Below, piece after piece: positions 26,373 through 36,952 of a stretch of DNA of 64,000 nucleotides. A program made the translations under genes and the position numbers. Source of the DNA: Pseudotamlana agarivorans (GTDB taxonomy: Bacteria > Bacteroidota > Bacteroidia > Flavobacteriales > Flavobacteriaceae); assembly GCF_018860245.1 (NCBI RefSeq), contig NZ_JAHKPD010000014.1, forward strand, positions 101,717 through 165,716. The letters are read 5' to 3'. The notes below the pieces were generated by a model that worked only from the letters and a program-made list of their open reading frames with translations, was not told the DNA's origin and did no database searches. Each line of letters begins with the position of its first letter. Position 1 is the stretch's first letter.

Positions 26373-26428
26373 CTGTAATCTACTGAAACACTATTTATTA
26401 TATAAAAATAACAGTTTTTAGATTACAG
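26373..26428. repeat. Ten-bp inverted repeat upstream of fabG
   Basis: CTGTAATCTA (26373-26382) and TAGATTACAG (26419-26428) are perfect inverted copies with centres 46 bp apart, 20-75 bp before the fabG ATG. It could be a two-site operator for a dimeric regulator or a leader stem; no regulator is known. Confidence 0.45.
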
Positions 26429-26491
26429 CAAATTATCTTTTTAATAATTTCTGTGTTAACTTCAAATATAGGAAATACAAATGGCTTCAAA

Positions 26492-26522
26492 TAAAAAAAC
26501 CTCACAAAGATTTGCAAGGTTT
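26492..26522 (-). terminator. Terminator after sucD
   Basis: Minus strand: AAACCT and CAAA pair with TTTG and AGGTTT, followed by a T-run, about 20 bp after the sucD stop. Confidence 0.7.
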
Positions 26523-26542
26523 CATTGTATTTGATTTATGTA

Positions 26543-27415
26543 TTACCCTAAAACTTCAGCAATTTTCTTACCAATTTCAGCTGGAGAATCTACAACGTGT
26601 ATTCCACATGCTCTCATAATTGCTTTTTTAGCTTGTGCCGTATCATCACTACCACCTACAATAGCACCTGCGTGCCCCATTGTACGTCCAGCAGGAGCTG
26701 TTTCACCAGCAATAAATCCTACTACAGGTTTTTTACTTCCACTAGCTTTGTACCAGTTAGCAGCATCAGCTTCTAATTGTCCTCCAATTTCACCAATCAT
26801 AACTACAGCTTCAGTTTCTGGATCGTTAATTAATAACTCAACAGCTTCTTTAGTTGTTGTACCAATAATTGGATCTCCACCAATACCAATAGCCGTTGTG
26901 ATTCCTAAACCTTGTTTTACAACCTGGTCTGCTGCTTCATAAGTTAAAGTTCCTGATTTAGAAACAATACCTACTTTACCTTGTTTGAAAACAAAACCTG
27001 GCATAATACCAACTTTAGCTTCTCCAGGAGTAATAACACCAGGACAGTTAGGGCCGATTAAACGACAGTCTTTTCCTTTAATATAACTTGAAGCAGTAAT
27101 CATATCTGCTACAGGAATACCTTCCGTAATAGTAATTATCACTTTAATTCCAGCATCAGCAGCTTCCATAATAGCATCAGCAGCAAAAGCTGGTGGTACA
27201 AAAATGATAGTAGTATCTGCTCCTACTTGTTCAACAGCTTCTAATACTGTATTGAAAACAGGTTTGTCTAAATGTTTTTGTCCCCCTTTACCCGGAGTAA
27301 CACCACCAACAACGTTGGTTCCGTATTCAATCATTTGGCTAGCGTGGAAAGTACCTTCACTACCCGTGAATCCTTGAACAATAATTTTTGAATCTTTATT
27401 TACTAAAACACTCAT
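26543..27415 (-). CDS. sucD: Succinyl-CoA synthetase alpha subunit SucD
   Basis: A 290-aa ADP/GDP-forming succinyl-CoA ligase alpha subunit (TCA cycle). [20 protein letters not shown] and [14 protein letters not shown] form the CoA-binding Rossmann part. [13 protein letters not shown] follows, and the phosphorylated histidine sits in [10 protein letters not shown] near residue 245. The length is standard. The beta subunit gene is not in this window. It has its own promoter and terminator. Confidence 0.97.
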   Translation of the reverse strand: MSVLVNKDSKIIVQGFTGSEGTFHASQMIEYGTNVVGGVTPGKGGQKHLDKPVFNTVLEAVEQVGADTTIIFVPPAFAADAIMEAADAGIKVIITITEGIPVADMITASSYIKGKDCRLIGPNCPGVITPGEAKVGIMPGFVFKQGKVGIVSKSGTLTYEAADQVVKQGLGITTAIGIGGDPIIGTTTKEAVELLINDPETEAVVMIGEIGGQLEADAANWYKASGSKKPVVGFIAGETAPAGRTMGHAGAIVGGSDDTAQAKKAIMRACGIHVVDSPAEIGKKIAEVLG

Positions 27416-27448
27416 AAGTGATAATTAATTGTTAATATTTTTAAAAAA

Positions 27449-27456
27449 CAAATGTA
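27449..27456 (-). promoter_or_regulatory. -7 promoter element of sucD
   Basis: TACATTTG on the minus strand is an exact TAnnTTTG match 34 bp before the sucD ATG. No TTG is visible at the usual spacing. Confidence 0.45.
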
Positions 27457-27484
27457 ATTTTTTGAATTAACTTTTTATAGAAAA

Positions 27485-28426
27485 TTACAGTTTTTTTGAT
27501 TTTAGAATCTCTAATAATTTTGGAATCTGACGTATTGCAGCCAATTCCTTGAGTTTAACACGAACTTCTTCGGCTGGGTACCCAAAATAAACCTTTCCTC
27601 CAGGTAAAGATTTACTAATTCCTGATTGCGCCTGAACTACAGCTTTTTCACCAATTGTAATGCCACTTGTACAACCTACTTGCCCCCAAATAGTAACTTC
27701 ATCTTCAATAACTACACAACCTGCAATGCCAACTTGAGAAGCGATTAAACACTTTTTACCTATAGCTGTATCATGACCAATTTGAATTTGATTATCCAAT
27801 TTTGATCCTTCACCAATGATAGTATCTCCAGTAACCCCGCGGTCAATGGTACATGCAGCACCAATATCAACATGATTTTGAATTACTACCCTACCGCCTG
27901 ATTTAAGCTGATCATAGCCTTCTGGACGGTTTTTATAATAAAAAGCATTGGCTCCTAAAACAGTTCCTGAATGAATCGTTACATGATCACCAATTACCGC
28001 GTCATCATAAATACTTACATTGGAATGAATAATACAATGATTACCTATAACTACATTGTTACCAATAAAACAGTTGGGCTGAATAATTGTATTATCACCA
28101 ATTTTGGATGTATCTGAAATTGCAGTATTTGAAGCTCTAAATGGCTTAAAATGTTGCGTTAACTTATTGAAATCTCTAAAGGGATCGTCACTAACCAATA
28201 AAGCTTTACCTTCAGGGCAATCAACTTTTTTGTTAATTAAAACTATAGTAGCTGCCGATTCAAGTGCTTTGTTATAATATTTTGGATGGTCCACAAATAC
28301 GATATCGCCCGCTTCAACAACATGAATCTCATTCATGCCTAGAACAGGAAAATCAGGATTACCAATAAATTCACATTGAATTAAATCTGCAATTTGATTT
28401 AAAGTGTGTGGGTTTGGAAACTTCAA
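27485..28426 (-). CDS. LpxD-type left-handed beta-helix acyltransferase, paralogue
   Basis: A 313-aa UDP-3-O-acylglucosamine N-acyltransferase family protein. The N-terminal LpxD uridine-binding-like domain (residues 1 to about 100) is followed by hexapeptide repeats ([20 protein letters not shown] and onwards). The active-site histidine position is kept in [10 protein letters not shown]. It is shorter than the true LpxD at 31185, with a weaker N-terminal match, so it is a second acyltransferase of unknown acceptor. It ends the lipid A gene run, after efp with a 5-bp gap. Confidence 0.85.
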   Translation of the reverse strand: MKFPNPHTLNQIADLIQCEFIGNPDFPVLGMNEIHVVEAGDIVFVDHPKYYNKALESAATIVLINKKVDCPEGKALLVSDDPFRDFNKLTQHFKPFRASNTAISDTSKIGDNTIIQPNCFIGNNVVIGNHCIIHSNVSIYDDAVIGDHVTIHSGTVLGANAFYYKNRPEGYDQLKSGGRVVIQNHVDIGAACTIDRGVTGDTIIGEGSKLDNQIQIGHDTAIGKKCLIASQVGIAGCVVIEDEVTIWGQVGCTSGITIGEKAVVQAQSGISKSLPGGKVYFGYPAEEVRVKLKELAAIRQIPKLLEILKSKKL

Positions 28427-28431
28427 CGTGT

Positions 28432-28998
28432 TTATTCTTTTACGCGTTCTTTGTAAGTTCCTTTATCAGTCTCTACCTTAATTTTATCACCTTCATTTAT
28501 AAAAAGTGGAACATTAACAATAGCGCCTGTTTCGACAGTAGCCGGTTTTGTAGCATTTGTTGCTGTATTACCCTTCACACCAGGCTCTGTAGCAGTAATT
28601 TCTAAAATAACACTAGCAGGCATTTCAACTGAAAGCGGCGCATTATCTTCAGAGTTTATAATTACTGTAACCACTTCACCTTCTTTCATTAAACCTGGAT
28701 TATCTAATACAGCCTCAACCAATTGAATCTGAGTATAATCTTCAGTATTCATAAAATGATAGTACTCACCATCATTATATAAAAATTGAAATTTGTGAGT
28801 TTCAACACGAACGTCCTCTAATTTATGTCCGGCAGAAAAGGTGTTATCTATAACTTTTCCGTTGGTAACACTTTTAAGTTTTGTTCTAACAAAAGCAGGA
28901 CCTTTTCCTGGTTTTACGTGTAAAAATTCAATGATTTTATAAATATCGTGATTATACCTTATACATAATCCGTTTCTAATATCCGATGTTGTTGCCAT
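28432..28998 (-). CDS. efp: Translation elongation factor P
   Basis: A 188-aa three-domain KOW/OB protein that rescues ribosomes stalled at polyproline. [21 protein letters not shown] starts the KOW domain. The tip loop [10 protein letters not shown] carries the lysine that is modified in many bacteria. The C-terminal [20 protein letters not shown] matches the final OB domain. It is tightly packed between lpxA (5 bp upstream) and the lpxD paralogue (5 bp downstream), so it is in the lipid A operon. Confidence 0.97.
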   Translation of the reverse strand: MATTSDIRNGLCIRYNHDIYKIIEFLHVKPGKGPAFVRTKLKSVTNGKVIDNTFSAGHKLEDVRVETHKFQFLYNDGEYYHFMNTEDYTQIQLVEAVLDNPGLMKEGEVVTVIINSEDNAPLSVEMPASVILEITATEPGVKGNTATNATKPATVETGAIVNVPLFINEGDKIKVETDKGTYKERVKE

Positions 28999-29002
28999 TT
29001 AT

Positions 29003-29788
29003 TTAATTTGATTTAAAATATCCTTTCATAATTCCTCGATGCGAATTCTTAATAAATTGAAGAATCTCATCACGTTCTGGAGTTGCTTCCATTTCTGCTT
29101 CTATAATTCCTGCAGCCTGCGTATTATTATAATTTTTCTGATAGAGAATTCTATAAATATCTTGAACTTCTCTAATTTTATCTGATGTAAACCCTCTACG
29201 ACGTAGGCCTACTGAATTAATTCCTACATAAGATAATGGCTCACGGGCTGCTTTAACAAATGGGGGAACATCTTTTCTAACCAAAGAACCTCCAGTTACA
29301 AAAGCATGATTACCGATGGATACAAATTGATGCACTGCTGTCATACCTGCTAAAACAACATAATCACCAACAGTAATATGCCCTGCCAATGTGCTATTAT
29401 TTGAAAAAATACAGTTATTTCCAACCACACAATCGTGTGCGACATGGCAATAGGCCATAATTAAACAATTGTCGCCAACAACCGTTTTCATTCTATCGGT
29501 TGTGCCTCTATTGATAGTTACACATTCCCTAATAGTAACATTATTTCCAATTTCAACGGTTGTATCTTCATCATTATACTTTAAATCTTGAGGTACAGCC
29601 GAAATTACAGAACCTGGAAATATATTACAATTCTTACCAATACGAGCACCTTCCATAATGGTAACATTGCTACCTATCCATGTGCCTTCACCTATAATCA
29701 CATTATTGTGAATGGTTGCGAATGGTTCTATAACAACATTTTTTGCAATTTTTGCACCTGGATGCACATATGCTAGAGGTTGATTCAT
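29003..29788 (-). CDS. lpxA: UDP-N-acetylglucosamine acyltransferase LpxA
   Basis: A 261-aa left-handed beta-helix enzyme, first step of lipid A synthesis. MNQPLAYVHPGAKIAKNVV opens the coil. The catalytic His lies in YCHVAHDCVVGNN, and the C-terminal helical part (SVGLRRRGFTSDKIREVQDI) is LpxA-specific. Length and context (3 bp after lpxC-fabZ) fit. Confidence 0.96.
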   Translation of the reverse strand: MNQPLAYVHPGAKIAKNVVIEPFATIHNNVIIGEGTWIGSNVTIMEGARIGKNCNIFPGSVISAVPQDLKYNDEDTTVEIGNNVTIRECVTINRGTTDRMKTVVGDNCLIMAYCHVAHDCVVGNNCIFSNNSTLAGHITVGDYVVLAGMTAVHQFVSIGNHAFVTGGSLVRKDVPPFVKAAREPLSYVGINSVGLRRRGFTSDKIREVQDIYRILYQKNYNNTQAAGIIEAEMEATPERDEILQFIKNSHRGIMKGYFKSN

Positions 29789-29791
29789 AAT

Positions 29792-31198
29792 TTATTTTAC
29801 TTTAGAAATTTGTGCCATTAATTCTGCTTCTGCACAAAGCTTACCGTTTGCGTAAGCATAACCTTGCATATGACAAATTCCACGGCGAATTGGTGTAATT
29901 AACGAACATTTGAAGATTAAAGTGTCACCAGGAACTACCTTTTGCTTAAATTTAACATTATCCATTTTCATAAAAAAGGTTAAATAATTCTCTGGATCTG
30001 GTACTGTATTTAAAACTAATACCCCTCCCGTTTGTGCCATAGCTTCACATATTAATACACCTGGCATTACTGGAGCTCCTGGAAAATGTCCTTTAAAGAA
30101 CTCTTCGTTCATGGTAACATTCTTCATAGCGGTGACGTAACTATCAGTTAGTTCAAACACCTTATCTATCAACAAAAATGGTTGCCTATGTGGTAACATA
30201 GCCATAATTTGATTTACGTCCATTAAAGGTGTGGCATGTAAATCGATATTAGGCACGTTATTTCTACGTTCGTTTTTTATAATTTTGGCTAATTTTTTAG
30301 CAAACTGAGTATTTACAAAATGCCCAGGTTTATTCGCTATAATCTTACCTTTAATACGTGTTCCAACAAGTGCTAAATCACCAAGAACATCTAATAACTT
30401 ATGTCTTGCAGCCTCATTTGGGTGGTGCAATGTTAAATTATCTAAAATACCATTAGGCTTTATGCTAATACTATCTTTTTTAAAGGCTACTTTAAGTTTT
30501 TCTAAAGTTTCCGGTGATAATGCTTTATCTACATAAACTATGGCATTATTTAAATCACCACCTTTAATTAAACCATTTTCTAGAAGCATTTCAATTTCAT
30601 GTAAGAAACTGAAAGTACGAGAATTAGAAATATTATCTTTAAAATCTGAAATTCTATTAAGAGTTGCGTTTTGAGTACCTAACACTTTAGTACCAAAATC
30701 TACCATAGTAGTGATTTGGTATTCGGAAGCAGGCATTATTAGAATTTCACTACCACTATCTTCATCCACATAAGACACTATATCTGTAATTTCAAATTCT
30801 TCTCTAAACGAATCGAGTTCAACAATGGTAGCCTTCTCAATAGCTTCAACAAAAAACTTAGATGAACCATCCATAATTGGAGGCTCAGAAGCATCTAATT
30901 CAATAATAACGTTATCAATATCCAAACCAACTAATGCAGCCAAAACGTGTTCTGATGTTTGAATTATAACCCCGTTCTTTTCTAAACAAGTACCACGTTG
31001 TGTGTTCGTAACATAGTTCGCATCCGCTTGAATTACAGGCTCTCCTTCTAAATCCACACGCTTAAACACAAATCCTGTATTTGCTTCTGCAGGTTTAAAA
31101 GTTAAGGTTACGTTTTTACCTGTATGTAACCCAACACCATTTAAAGAAATGCTGTCTTTAATAGTTTTTTGTTTGATTTCAGTATTAACTATTCCCAT
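29792..31198 (-). CDS. lpxC-fabZ: Bifunctional LpxC deacetylase / FabZ dehydratase fusion
   Basis: 468 aa. The N-terminal LpxC (residues 1 to about 310) removes the N-acetyl group of UDP-3-O-acyl-GlcNAc. Zinc ligands are in [12 protein letters not shown] and [13 protein letters not shown], and [10 protein letters not shown] is the start motif. The C-terminal FabZ (from about 320) is a hotdog 3-hydroxyacyl-ACP dehydratase with [13 protein letters not shown] and [18 protein letters not shown] (His and Glu). This fusion is a Bacteroidota hallmark. Its start overlaps lpxD by 14 bp. Confidence 0.97.
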   Translation of the reverse strand: MGIVNTEIKQKTIKDSISLNGVGLHTGKNVTLTFKPAEANTGFVFKRVDLEGEPVIQADANYVTNTQRGTCLEKNGVIIQTSEHVLAALVGLDIDNVIIELDASEPPIMDGSSKFFVEAIEKATIVELDSFREEFEITDIVSYVDEDSGSEILIMPASEYQITTMVDFGTKVLGTQNATLNRISDFKDNISNSRTFSFLHEIEMLLENGLIKGGDLNNAIVYVDKALSPETLEKLKVAFKKDSISIKPNGILDNLTLHHPNEAARHKLLDVLGDLALVGTRIKGKIIANKPGHFVNTQFAKKLAKIIKNERRNNVPNIDLHATPLMDVNQIMAMLPHRQPFLLIDKVFELTDSYVTAMKNVTMNEEFFKGHFPGAPVMPGVLICEAMAQTGGVLVLNTVPDPENYLTFFMKMDNVKFKQKVVPGDTLIFKCSLITPIRRGICHMQGYAYANGKLCAEAELMAQISKVK

Positions 31199-32210
31199 TT
31201 GTTTTTTCTAAATCGTTTATGTTTTTAACTATAAGTGGCAAGTTTTTAAAATGAACATAAGCCTTATTATAGTCGCTTAATTTTATTGCAGGAGAGCCTT
31301 GTAGCATCTCGTTATCTTTTACATTTCTTCCAATTCCAGATTGCGCTTGTATTCTTACATTATCACCTATTGTAATATGTCCAGCAATACCAACTTGCCC
31401 TCCAATTTGGCAATGTTTACCTATTTTGGCAGAACCAGCAATACCTGTTTGAGCAGCTATAACGGTGTTTTCTCCAACTTCAACATTATGTGCTATTTGA
31501 ATTTGATTATCAAGCTTTACGCCTTTCCTAATAATAGTAGATCCTAAGGTAGCTCTATCAATAGTTGTAGCTGCACCAATATCAACAAAATCTTCAATGA
31601 TAACATTTCCTATTTGAGGTACTTTACTATACCCACCTTCTTCATTTGGCGCAAAACCAAAACCGTCTGCACCAATAATAGCACCTGAATTGATTACACA
31701 ATTCTTTCCTATAATCGTTTCAGAATAAATTTTAGCACCAGCAAATACAATGGTATTATCTCCTAACACGACATTATCGCCAATATATGAGTTTGGAAAA
31801 ATCTTCACATTACTCCCTAATTCAACATTATCTCCAATATAACTAAAGGCGCCAATGTAAAGCTGATCCCCGTGTGAGGCAGATTCTGAAATATACGAAG
31901 GACTCTCTATTCCGGTTTTATTAAGCTTAACAGAATTATAGTATTCTAAAATTTTAGAAAAAGCTAAATACGCATCGTCAACTTTAATTAAAGTCGTTTC
32001 AACCTCATGATCTGGAATAAAACTCTTATTTACAATCGTAATAGAAGCCTTTGTGCTGTATATATGTTGCTTATATTTTGGATTTGCTAAAAACGTTAAG
32101 GCGCCTTCAAATCCTTCTTCAATCTTAGAAAGCTTTGACACTTCAACATTTGGGTTCCCGTCAACATCTCCTTCAAGTATTCCCGCTATTTGTTGTGCTG
32201 TAAATTTCAC
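31185..32210 (-). CDS. lpxD: UDP-3-O-acylglucosamine N-acyltransferase LpxD
   Basis: 341 aa with the complete LpxD layout. The N-terminal uridine-binding domain ([31 protein letters not shown]) is followed by hexapeptide coils and the catalytic His in [20 protein letters not shown]. The C-terminal helix ends [18 protein letters not shown]. It adds the second acyl chain to the lipid A precursor. It lies 52 bp after the HD phosphohydrolase gene and is the first lipid A gene of the run. Confidence 0.96.
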   Translation of the reverse strand: MKFTAQQIAGILEGDVDGNPNVEVSKLSKIEEGFEGALTFLANPKYKQHIYSTKASITIVNKSFIPDHEVETTLIKVDDAYLAFSKILEYYNSVKLNKTGIESPSYISESASHGDQLYIGAFSYIGDNVELGSNVKIFPNSYIGDNVVLGDNTIVFAGAKIYSETIIGKNCVINSGAIIGADGFGFAPNEEGGYSKVPQIGNVIIEDFVDIGAATTIDRATLGSTIIRKGVKLDNQIQIAHNVEVGENTVIAAQTGIAGSAKIGKHCQIGGQVGIAGHITIGDNVRIQAQSGIGRNVKDNEMLQGSPAIKLSDYNKAYVHFKNLPLIVKNINDLEKTNGNS

Positions 32211-32262
32211 TATTAAAGTTTGATGTTATTTTTATAATTGTGCAAAAATAGGAAAAAATGTG

Positions 32263-33483
32263 TTAAAATTTATCCTTAGGATAGCAGATATAATATTTAG
32301 TTACTGGTTTAGATAAAGCTTTTAAGTTTAATTGATCTGAAGCCTTAACAATATCTTGGGTTTTTCCTGACTTATGCAAAATATTAATACGCTTATCTTT
32401 TAGATGATACGCTTGATTTGAAATTTGCCCCGTAAACACAAAATATCGCGCCTCTTCTTTAGTTATTTTATAAGCTTCCATAAGTGTTTCAATGCGTTTT
32501 TCTAAACTGTGATTTTTAATACTTTTGTTCCTTACTTTAATTTTAAGTAAATGCCTATTGATTATCATTTTACATAATTCGCTAAGCACAAAATCATCAT
32601 GTGATTGCCATTCTTTCATAGCAGAAATAATATCATAATCATCAAGTTGAGAGAAAACATCAAGGGTCTCTTCATTAAAATTATCGGTTGAGATTTTATT
32701 ATCTAAAAAATACACTAATGCTTTACTTGCTCTTAGCTCTTGTCCTAAATCATGTAATTCTTTAGCACGTTTTAAAACTCTAATCAACAACTGTTCTGCA
32801 ACTAATCCTGTTTTATGAAGATAAACCTGCCAATACATTAAACGTCTGGCAATTATAAATTTCTCAACGCTATAAATACCCTTTTCTTCAACTACCAGTT
32901 CATCATTTACAACATTCAACATTGTAATTAAACGCTCACTATTAATATTACCCTCAGCTACTCCTGTGTAAAAACTATCGCGTTTTAAATAATCGGCACG
33001 GTCCATGTCTAATTGACTCGAAATAAGCTGAAATAGAAATTTTCTAGGATATTCACCCTTGAAAATTTGAATGGCTACCGTTAAACTTCCGTTAAATTCA
33101 ACATTCAAACGCTCCATAAAAAGCAATGAAATCTCCTCATGAGATACATTATTTACGATACTATGCTCCATGGCATGTGAGAATGGCCCATGACCAATAT
33201 CGTGCAATAATATGGCCACATACAAGCCTGTCTCTTCCTCTTCCGATAGGCTAACCCCCTTAAAACGAAGTACATTAACCGCTTGTTGCATTAAATGCAC
33301 ACAACCAATGGCATGATGAAACCTAGTATGATGTGCGCCAGGATAAACCAAATACGACATTCCCATTTGGGTGATTCTACGTAATCTTTGGAAATATTTA
33401 TGCTGAATTAAATCGAAAATTAGCGAATTCGGAATCGTAATAAATCCGTAAATTGGGTCGTTTAATATTTTAAGTTTATTCAA
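32263..33483 (-). CDS. HD-domain phosphohydrolase (dGTPase/SAMHD1-like)
   Basis: 406 aa, cytosolic. Metal ligands are in RFHHAIGCVHLM, LLHDIGHGPFSHAMEHS and LDMDRADYLKRDSF, the order H...HD...D of the HD superfamily. The flanking sequence follows the dNTP triphosphohydrolase-like group that removes triphosphate from dNTPs, though many members have unknown substrates. It is divergent from porX with only 40 bp between starts, so both promoters must overlap. It probably heads the lipid A operon. Confidence 0.88.
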   Translation of the reverse strand: MNKLKILNDPIYGFITIPNSLIFDLIQHKYFQRLRRITQMGMSYLVYPGAHHTRFHHAIGCVHLMQQAVNVLRFKGVSLSEEEETGLYVAILLHDIGHGPFSHAMEHSIVNNVSHEEISLLFMERLNVEFNGSLTVAIQIFKGEYPRKFLFQLISSQLDMDRADYLKRDSFYTGVAEGNINSERLITMLNVVNDELVVEEKGIYSVEKFIIARRLMYWQVYLHKTGLVAEQLLIRVLKRAKELHDLGQELRASKALVYFLDNKISTDNFNEETLDVFSQLDDYDIISAMKEWQSHDDFVLSELCKMIINRHLLKIKVRNKSIKNHSLEKRIETLMEAYKITKEEARYFVFTGQISNQAYHLKDKRINILHKSGKTQDIVKASDQLNLKALSKPVTKYYICYPKDKF

Positions 33484-33523
33484 ACTTTAAATTTTATAAT
33501 TAAATATTTACAAATATAGCTAT

Positions 33524-35077
33524 ATGAACACAATAAAAATACTTTGGGTAGATGATGAAATTGATTTATTAAAACCTCATATTTTATTCCTAGAAAAGAA
33601 AAACTACAAAGTAACCAAATGCAAAAGTGGTACAGAAGCTATTGATATTTTAGATGAAGAAAATTTCGATATTGTTTTTTTAGATGAAAATATGCCTGGC
33701 TTAACTGGGCTAGAAACTTTAAATGAAATTAAAGCAAAAAGGGACAATCTTCCTGTGGTTATGATCACCAAAAGTGAAGAAGAATATATTATGGAAGAAG
33801 CTATTGGTAACAAAATAGCAGATTACTTAATTAAACCTGTAAACCCTAATCAAATTCTACTTTCGTTAAAAAAGAACCTAGATCATTCTAGACTTATTTC
33901 AGAGAAAACAACCTCAAATTACCAACAAGAGTTTAGAAAAATAGCTATGGATTTGGCTATGGTTAATAATTATGAAGAGTGGTATACCTTGTACCAAAAA
34001 CTAATTTATTGGGAAATACAACTTGAGGAGATTGAAGATATTGGTATGTTTGAAATTCTAGAGTCTCAAAAAAACGAAGCCAACTCTCAATTTGGTAAAT
34101 TCATAGAAAAAAAATATGAAGATTGGTTCAAGCCAAATACAGACGCTCCAATCATGTCGCACACTTTATTTAAGGAAAAAATTGTTCCTGAAATTAGTAA
34201 AGAACAGCCTACCCTACTAGTGGTTATTGACAATTTGCGTTATGATCAATGGAAAGTTTTCGAACCTATTATTAACAACTATTATAAAAAAGATAAAGAA
34301 GAAGCATTTTTTAGCATTTTACCTACAGCAACACAATATGCGAGAAATGCAATTTTTTCAGGACTAATGCCTTCTGATATGGAAAAATTATTTCCCCAGT
34401 ACTGGAAAAATGATACAGATGAAGGTGGTAAGAATTTACATGAAGCTGATTTTTTAGAATCACAACTAAAAAGATTAGGATTATCTCACTTAAAACATGA
34501 ATACCATAAAATTACAAGTTTAAAATCTGGAAAAAAATTAGCCGATAATTTTAAATCACTAAAGGATAATGATTTATCTGTAATTGTTTACAACTTTGTG
34601 GACATGCTTTCACATTCTAAAACAGAAATGGAAGTGATAAAAGAGCTTGCCTCTAATGATAAGGCCTACAGATCCTTAACTTTGAGTTGGTTTAAAAATT
34701 CACCATTATTAGAAATGATTCAACAAGCTCAACAATTAGGTTTTAAACTAATTTTAACTACCGATCACGGTACTATTAATGTGAAAAACCCATCAAAAGT
34801 AGTTGGTGACAGGGACACAAGTTTAAATTTGCGTTATAAAACCGGCAGAAGCTTGACTTATGATAAAAAAGAAGTATTAGTTGCGAAAAACCCGAAAGAT
34901 TTACACCTACCAACGATTAACATGAGTAGCTCTTTTATTTTCGCAAAAGGAGATTCCTTTTTTGCGTACCCCAATAATTACAATCATTATGTAAGTTATT
35001 TTAGAAATACCTACCAACACGGAGGTGTTTCTCTTCAAGAAATGATTATTCCTTTTGCTGTTTTTAATCCGAAATAA
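33524..35077 (+). CDS. porX: PorX: type IX secretion response regulator with PglZ domain
   Basis: 517 aa. The receiver domain (residues 1-120) has acidic pocket Asp10-Asp11, phospho-acceptor Asp54 in VFLDENMPG, Thr in VMITKS and Lys in YLIKPVNP. A helical linker leads to a PglZ alkaline-phosphatase-like domain (VVIDNLRYDQW, ILTTDHGTINVKNP). This is PorX of the PorXY system, which controls type IX secretion genes through SigP in Porphyromonas; the PglZ domain has been described as a zinc-dependent nucleotide phosphodiesterase. No porY is nearby, as usual. It is followed by tsaE on the same strand. Confidence 0.94.
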   Translation: MNTIKILWVDDEIDLLKPHILFLEKKNYKVTKCKSGTEAIDILDEENFDIVFLDENMPGLTGLETLNEIKAKRDNLPVVMITKSEEEYIMEEAIGNKIADYLIKPVNPNQILLSLKKNLDHSRLISEKTTSNYQQEFRKIAMDLAMVNNYEEWYTLYQKLIYWEIQLEEIEDIGMFEILESQKNEANSQFGKFIEKKYEDWFKPNTDAPIMSHTLFKEKIVPEISKEQPTLLVVIDNLRYDQWKVFEPIINNYYKKDKEEAFFSILPTATQYARNAIFSGLMPSDMEKLFPQYWKNDTDEGGKNLHEADFLESQLKRLGLSHLKHEYHKITSLKSGKKLADNFKSLKDNDLSVIVYNFVDMLSHSKTEMEVIKELASNDKAYRSLTLSWFKNSPLLEMIQQAQQLGFKLILTTDHGTINVKNPSKVVGDRDTSLNLRYKTGRSLTYDKKEVLVAKNPKDLHLPTINMSSSFIFAKGDSFFAYPNNYNHYVSYFRNTYQHGGVSLQEMIIPFAVFNPK

Positions 35078-35151
35078 AGAAATTGCTAGAGATTTCTTTT
35101 TAGGTTTTACATAAACTAATTATTAATTTTACCTTCTTAAATTATTAGAAA

Positions 35152-35556
35152 TTGGAAATAACCTATAATCTCACTGAAATTGAATGCGTAGCTGATAAAA
35201 TAATCAACAACTCAAAAACTAAAACCTTACTTTTTTATGGGGAAATGGGTGTTGGAAAAACTACACTAATAAAGAAAATAGTTGAAAACTTAGGCAGTCT
35301 AGATGAAGTAAGCAGCCCTACCTTCTCTATTGTAAATGAATACAGCTCAAAAGAAAGTAAAATCTATCATTTTGATTTATACCGATTAAAAAGCACTGAA
35401 GAAGCTTACGATTTTGGTATTGAAGACTACCTAGACTCTAATCATTGGAAACTTATTGAATGGCCAGAAAAAGTAGATTCTAACTTGTTTGATGAATTTG
35501 ATAAGGTGCATATTAGTATAGATGATTCCAATAACCGTATTTTAAAATTAAATTAA
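35152..35556 (+). CDS. tsaE: tRNA threonylcarbamoyladenosine biosynthesis ATPase TsaE
   Basis: A 134-aa P-loop ATPase of the t6A37 tRNA modification complex (TsaBDE). Walker A is GEMGVGKTT at about residues 30-38. SSPTFSIVNEY, HFDLYRL and LIEWPEKV are family signatures. The best start is TTG at 35152: no ATG precedes the conserved beginning and the length is right. It lies 74 bp after porX. Confidence 0.94.
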   Translation: MEITYNLTEIECVADKIINNSKTKTLLFYGEMGVGKTTLIKKIVENLGSLDEVSSPTFSIVNEYSSKESKIYHFDLYRLKSTEEAYDFGIEDYLDSNHWKLIEWPEKVDSNLFDEFDKVHISIDDSNNRILKLN

Positions 35557-35717
35557 AAAGGAAACTTAACTAAATCATATCCCGTTCTTAAAAATTAGAC
35601 TTGCTGTTACTTTCTGCTTTAAATTAATTTCTAATCTTTAAATTAACAAATTTATCACTTTAGAAGGCTCTGTAACATATTTATTTGTAATTTGAATTTT
35701 TATTAAGCGCATCAATA

Positions 35718-36917
35718 ATGTCTAAGCAATTATCACCGTTTACTAAGCAACAGCTTATTCCACAAGAAGAAACTCTAGAGATTTTCAAAAAAAAAGGAGA
35801 ATTATTCATAGGAATACCTAAGGAAACTGCTTTTCAAGAAAAAAGAATTTGTTTAACGCCAGACGCTGTATATGCTTTAGTTAGCAATGGACATCGTGTT
35901 TTAATGGAGTCTGGTGCAGGAAGTGGGGCTAATTTTACCGACAAAGACTACAGTGAAGCTGGCGCAGAAATAACAAAAGACACGGCAAAGGTTTTTTCTT
36001 GCCCAATGATTCTAAAAGTGGAACCCCCTACTCTAGAACAGATTAAAATGATTAACCCACAAACCATTTTAATTTCAGCTTTACAATTAAAAACACAATC
36101 TAAAAAATATTTTGAAACATTAGCTACAAAACGCATAACCGCTTTAGCTTTTGAGTTTATACGAGATACAGATGGTAGCTACCCTGCCGTAAAATCCTTA
36201 AGTGAAATCGCAGGAACCGCCTCCGTTTTAATAGCTTCTGAATTATTATCTGAAACAAAAAATGGTAACGGACTCATGTTTGGTAATATTAGCGGAGTAC
36301 CTCCTTTAGAAGTTGTCATTCTAGGCGCAGGAACCGTTGGTGAATATGCTGCTAGAAGTGCACTTGGTTTAGGTGCAGGTGTAAAAGTTTTTGATAATTC
36401 CATAACAAAACTGAGACGTATTCAAACGCATCTTGGACGTCCGTTGTTTACTTCAACGATTCAACCAAAAAATTTAACTAAAGCTTTAAAACGCTGTGAT
36501 GTCGTTATTGGAGCCGTTAGAGGAACTAATAGAGCTCCTATTGTGGTTACCGAAACCATGGTAGAATCTATGAAAAAGGGTGCGATTATTATTGATGTTA
36601 GTATTGATATGGGTGGTTGTTTTGACACTAGTGAGGTCACTTCACACAAACAACCTACATTTATAAAACATAATGTGGTGCATTATTGTGTACCGAACAT
36701 ACCTGCTAGATACCCCCGTACAGCTTCAGTATCAATTAGTAATATTTTTACACCTTATCTTTTAAAAATTGCTGAAGATGGTGGTATTGAAAATTCTTTA
36801 AGATTAGATAGAGGTTTAAAAAATGGGTTGTATTTTTACCACGGAATTTTAACAAGCAAACCTGTTGGTGAATGGTTCGATTTAAAATATTGTGATATCA
36901 ATTTACTTATATTTTAA
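35718..36917 (+). CDS. ald: Alanine dehydrogenase
   Basis: 399 aa, NAD-dependent, interconverts L-alanine and pyruvate plus ammonia. IGIPKETAFQEKRICLTP carries the substrate arginine and LKVEPPTLEQ the lysine region. The Rossmann motif is VILGAGTVGEYAARSALGLG, and VVHYCVPNIPARYPRTAS is the C-terminal catalytic segment. The N-terminal 30 residues are longer than in Bacillus Ald, as in other Bacteroidota. Transcribed alone or with the small protein downstream (35 bp). Confidence 0.92.
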   Translation: MSKQLSPFTKQQLIPQEETLEIFKKKGELFIGIPKETAFQEKRICLTPDAVYALVSNGHRVLMESGAGSGANFTDKDYSEAGAEITKDTAKVFSCPMILKVEPPTLEQIKMINPQTILISALQLKTQSKKYFETLATKRITALAFEFIRDTDGSYPAVKSLSEIAGTASVLIASELLSETKNGNGLMFGNISGVPPLEVVILGAGTVGEYAARSALGLGAGVKVFDNSITKLRRIQTHLGRPLFTSTIQPKNLTKALKRCDVVIGAVRGTNRAPIVVTETMVESMKKGAIIIDVSIDMGGCFDTSEVTSHKQPTFIKHNVVHYCVPNIPARYPRTASVSISNIFTPYLLKIAEDGGIENSLRLDRGLKNGLYFYHGILTSKPVGEWFDLKYCDINLLIF

Positions 36918-36952
36918 TAGATCACCTATTTTATTGCTCTCAACTCTTTTAA

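Noticed and set aside
33524..35077. PglZ domain as part of a BREX phage-defence system
   Set aside because: The domain is fused to an N-terminal receiver with all phosphorylation residues, which is the PorX architecture; no BREX genes (brxC, pglX, brxL) are nearby.
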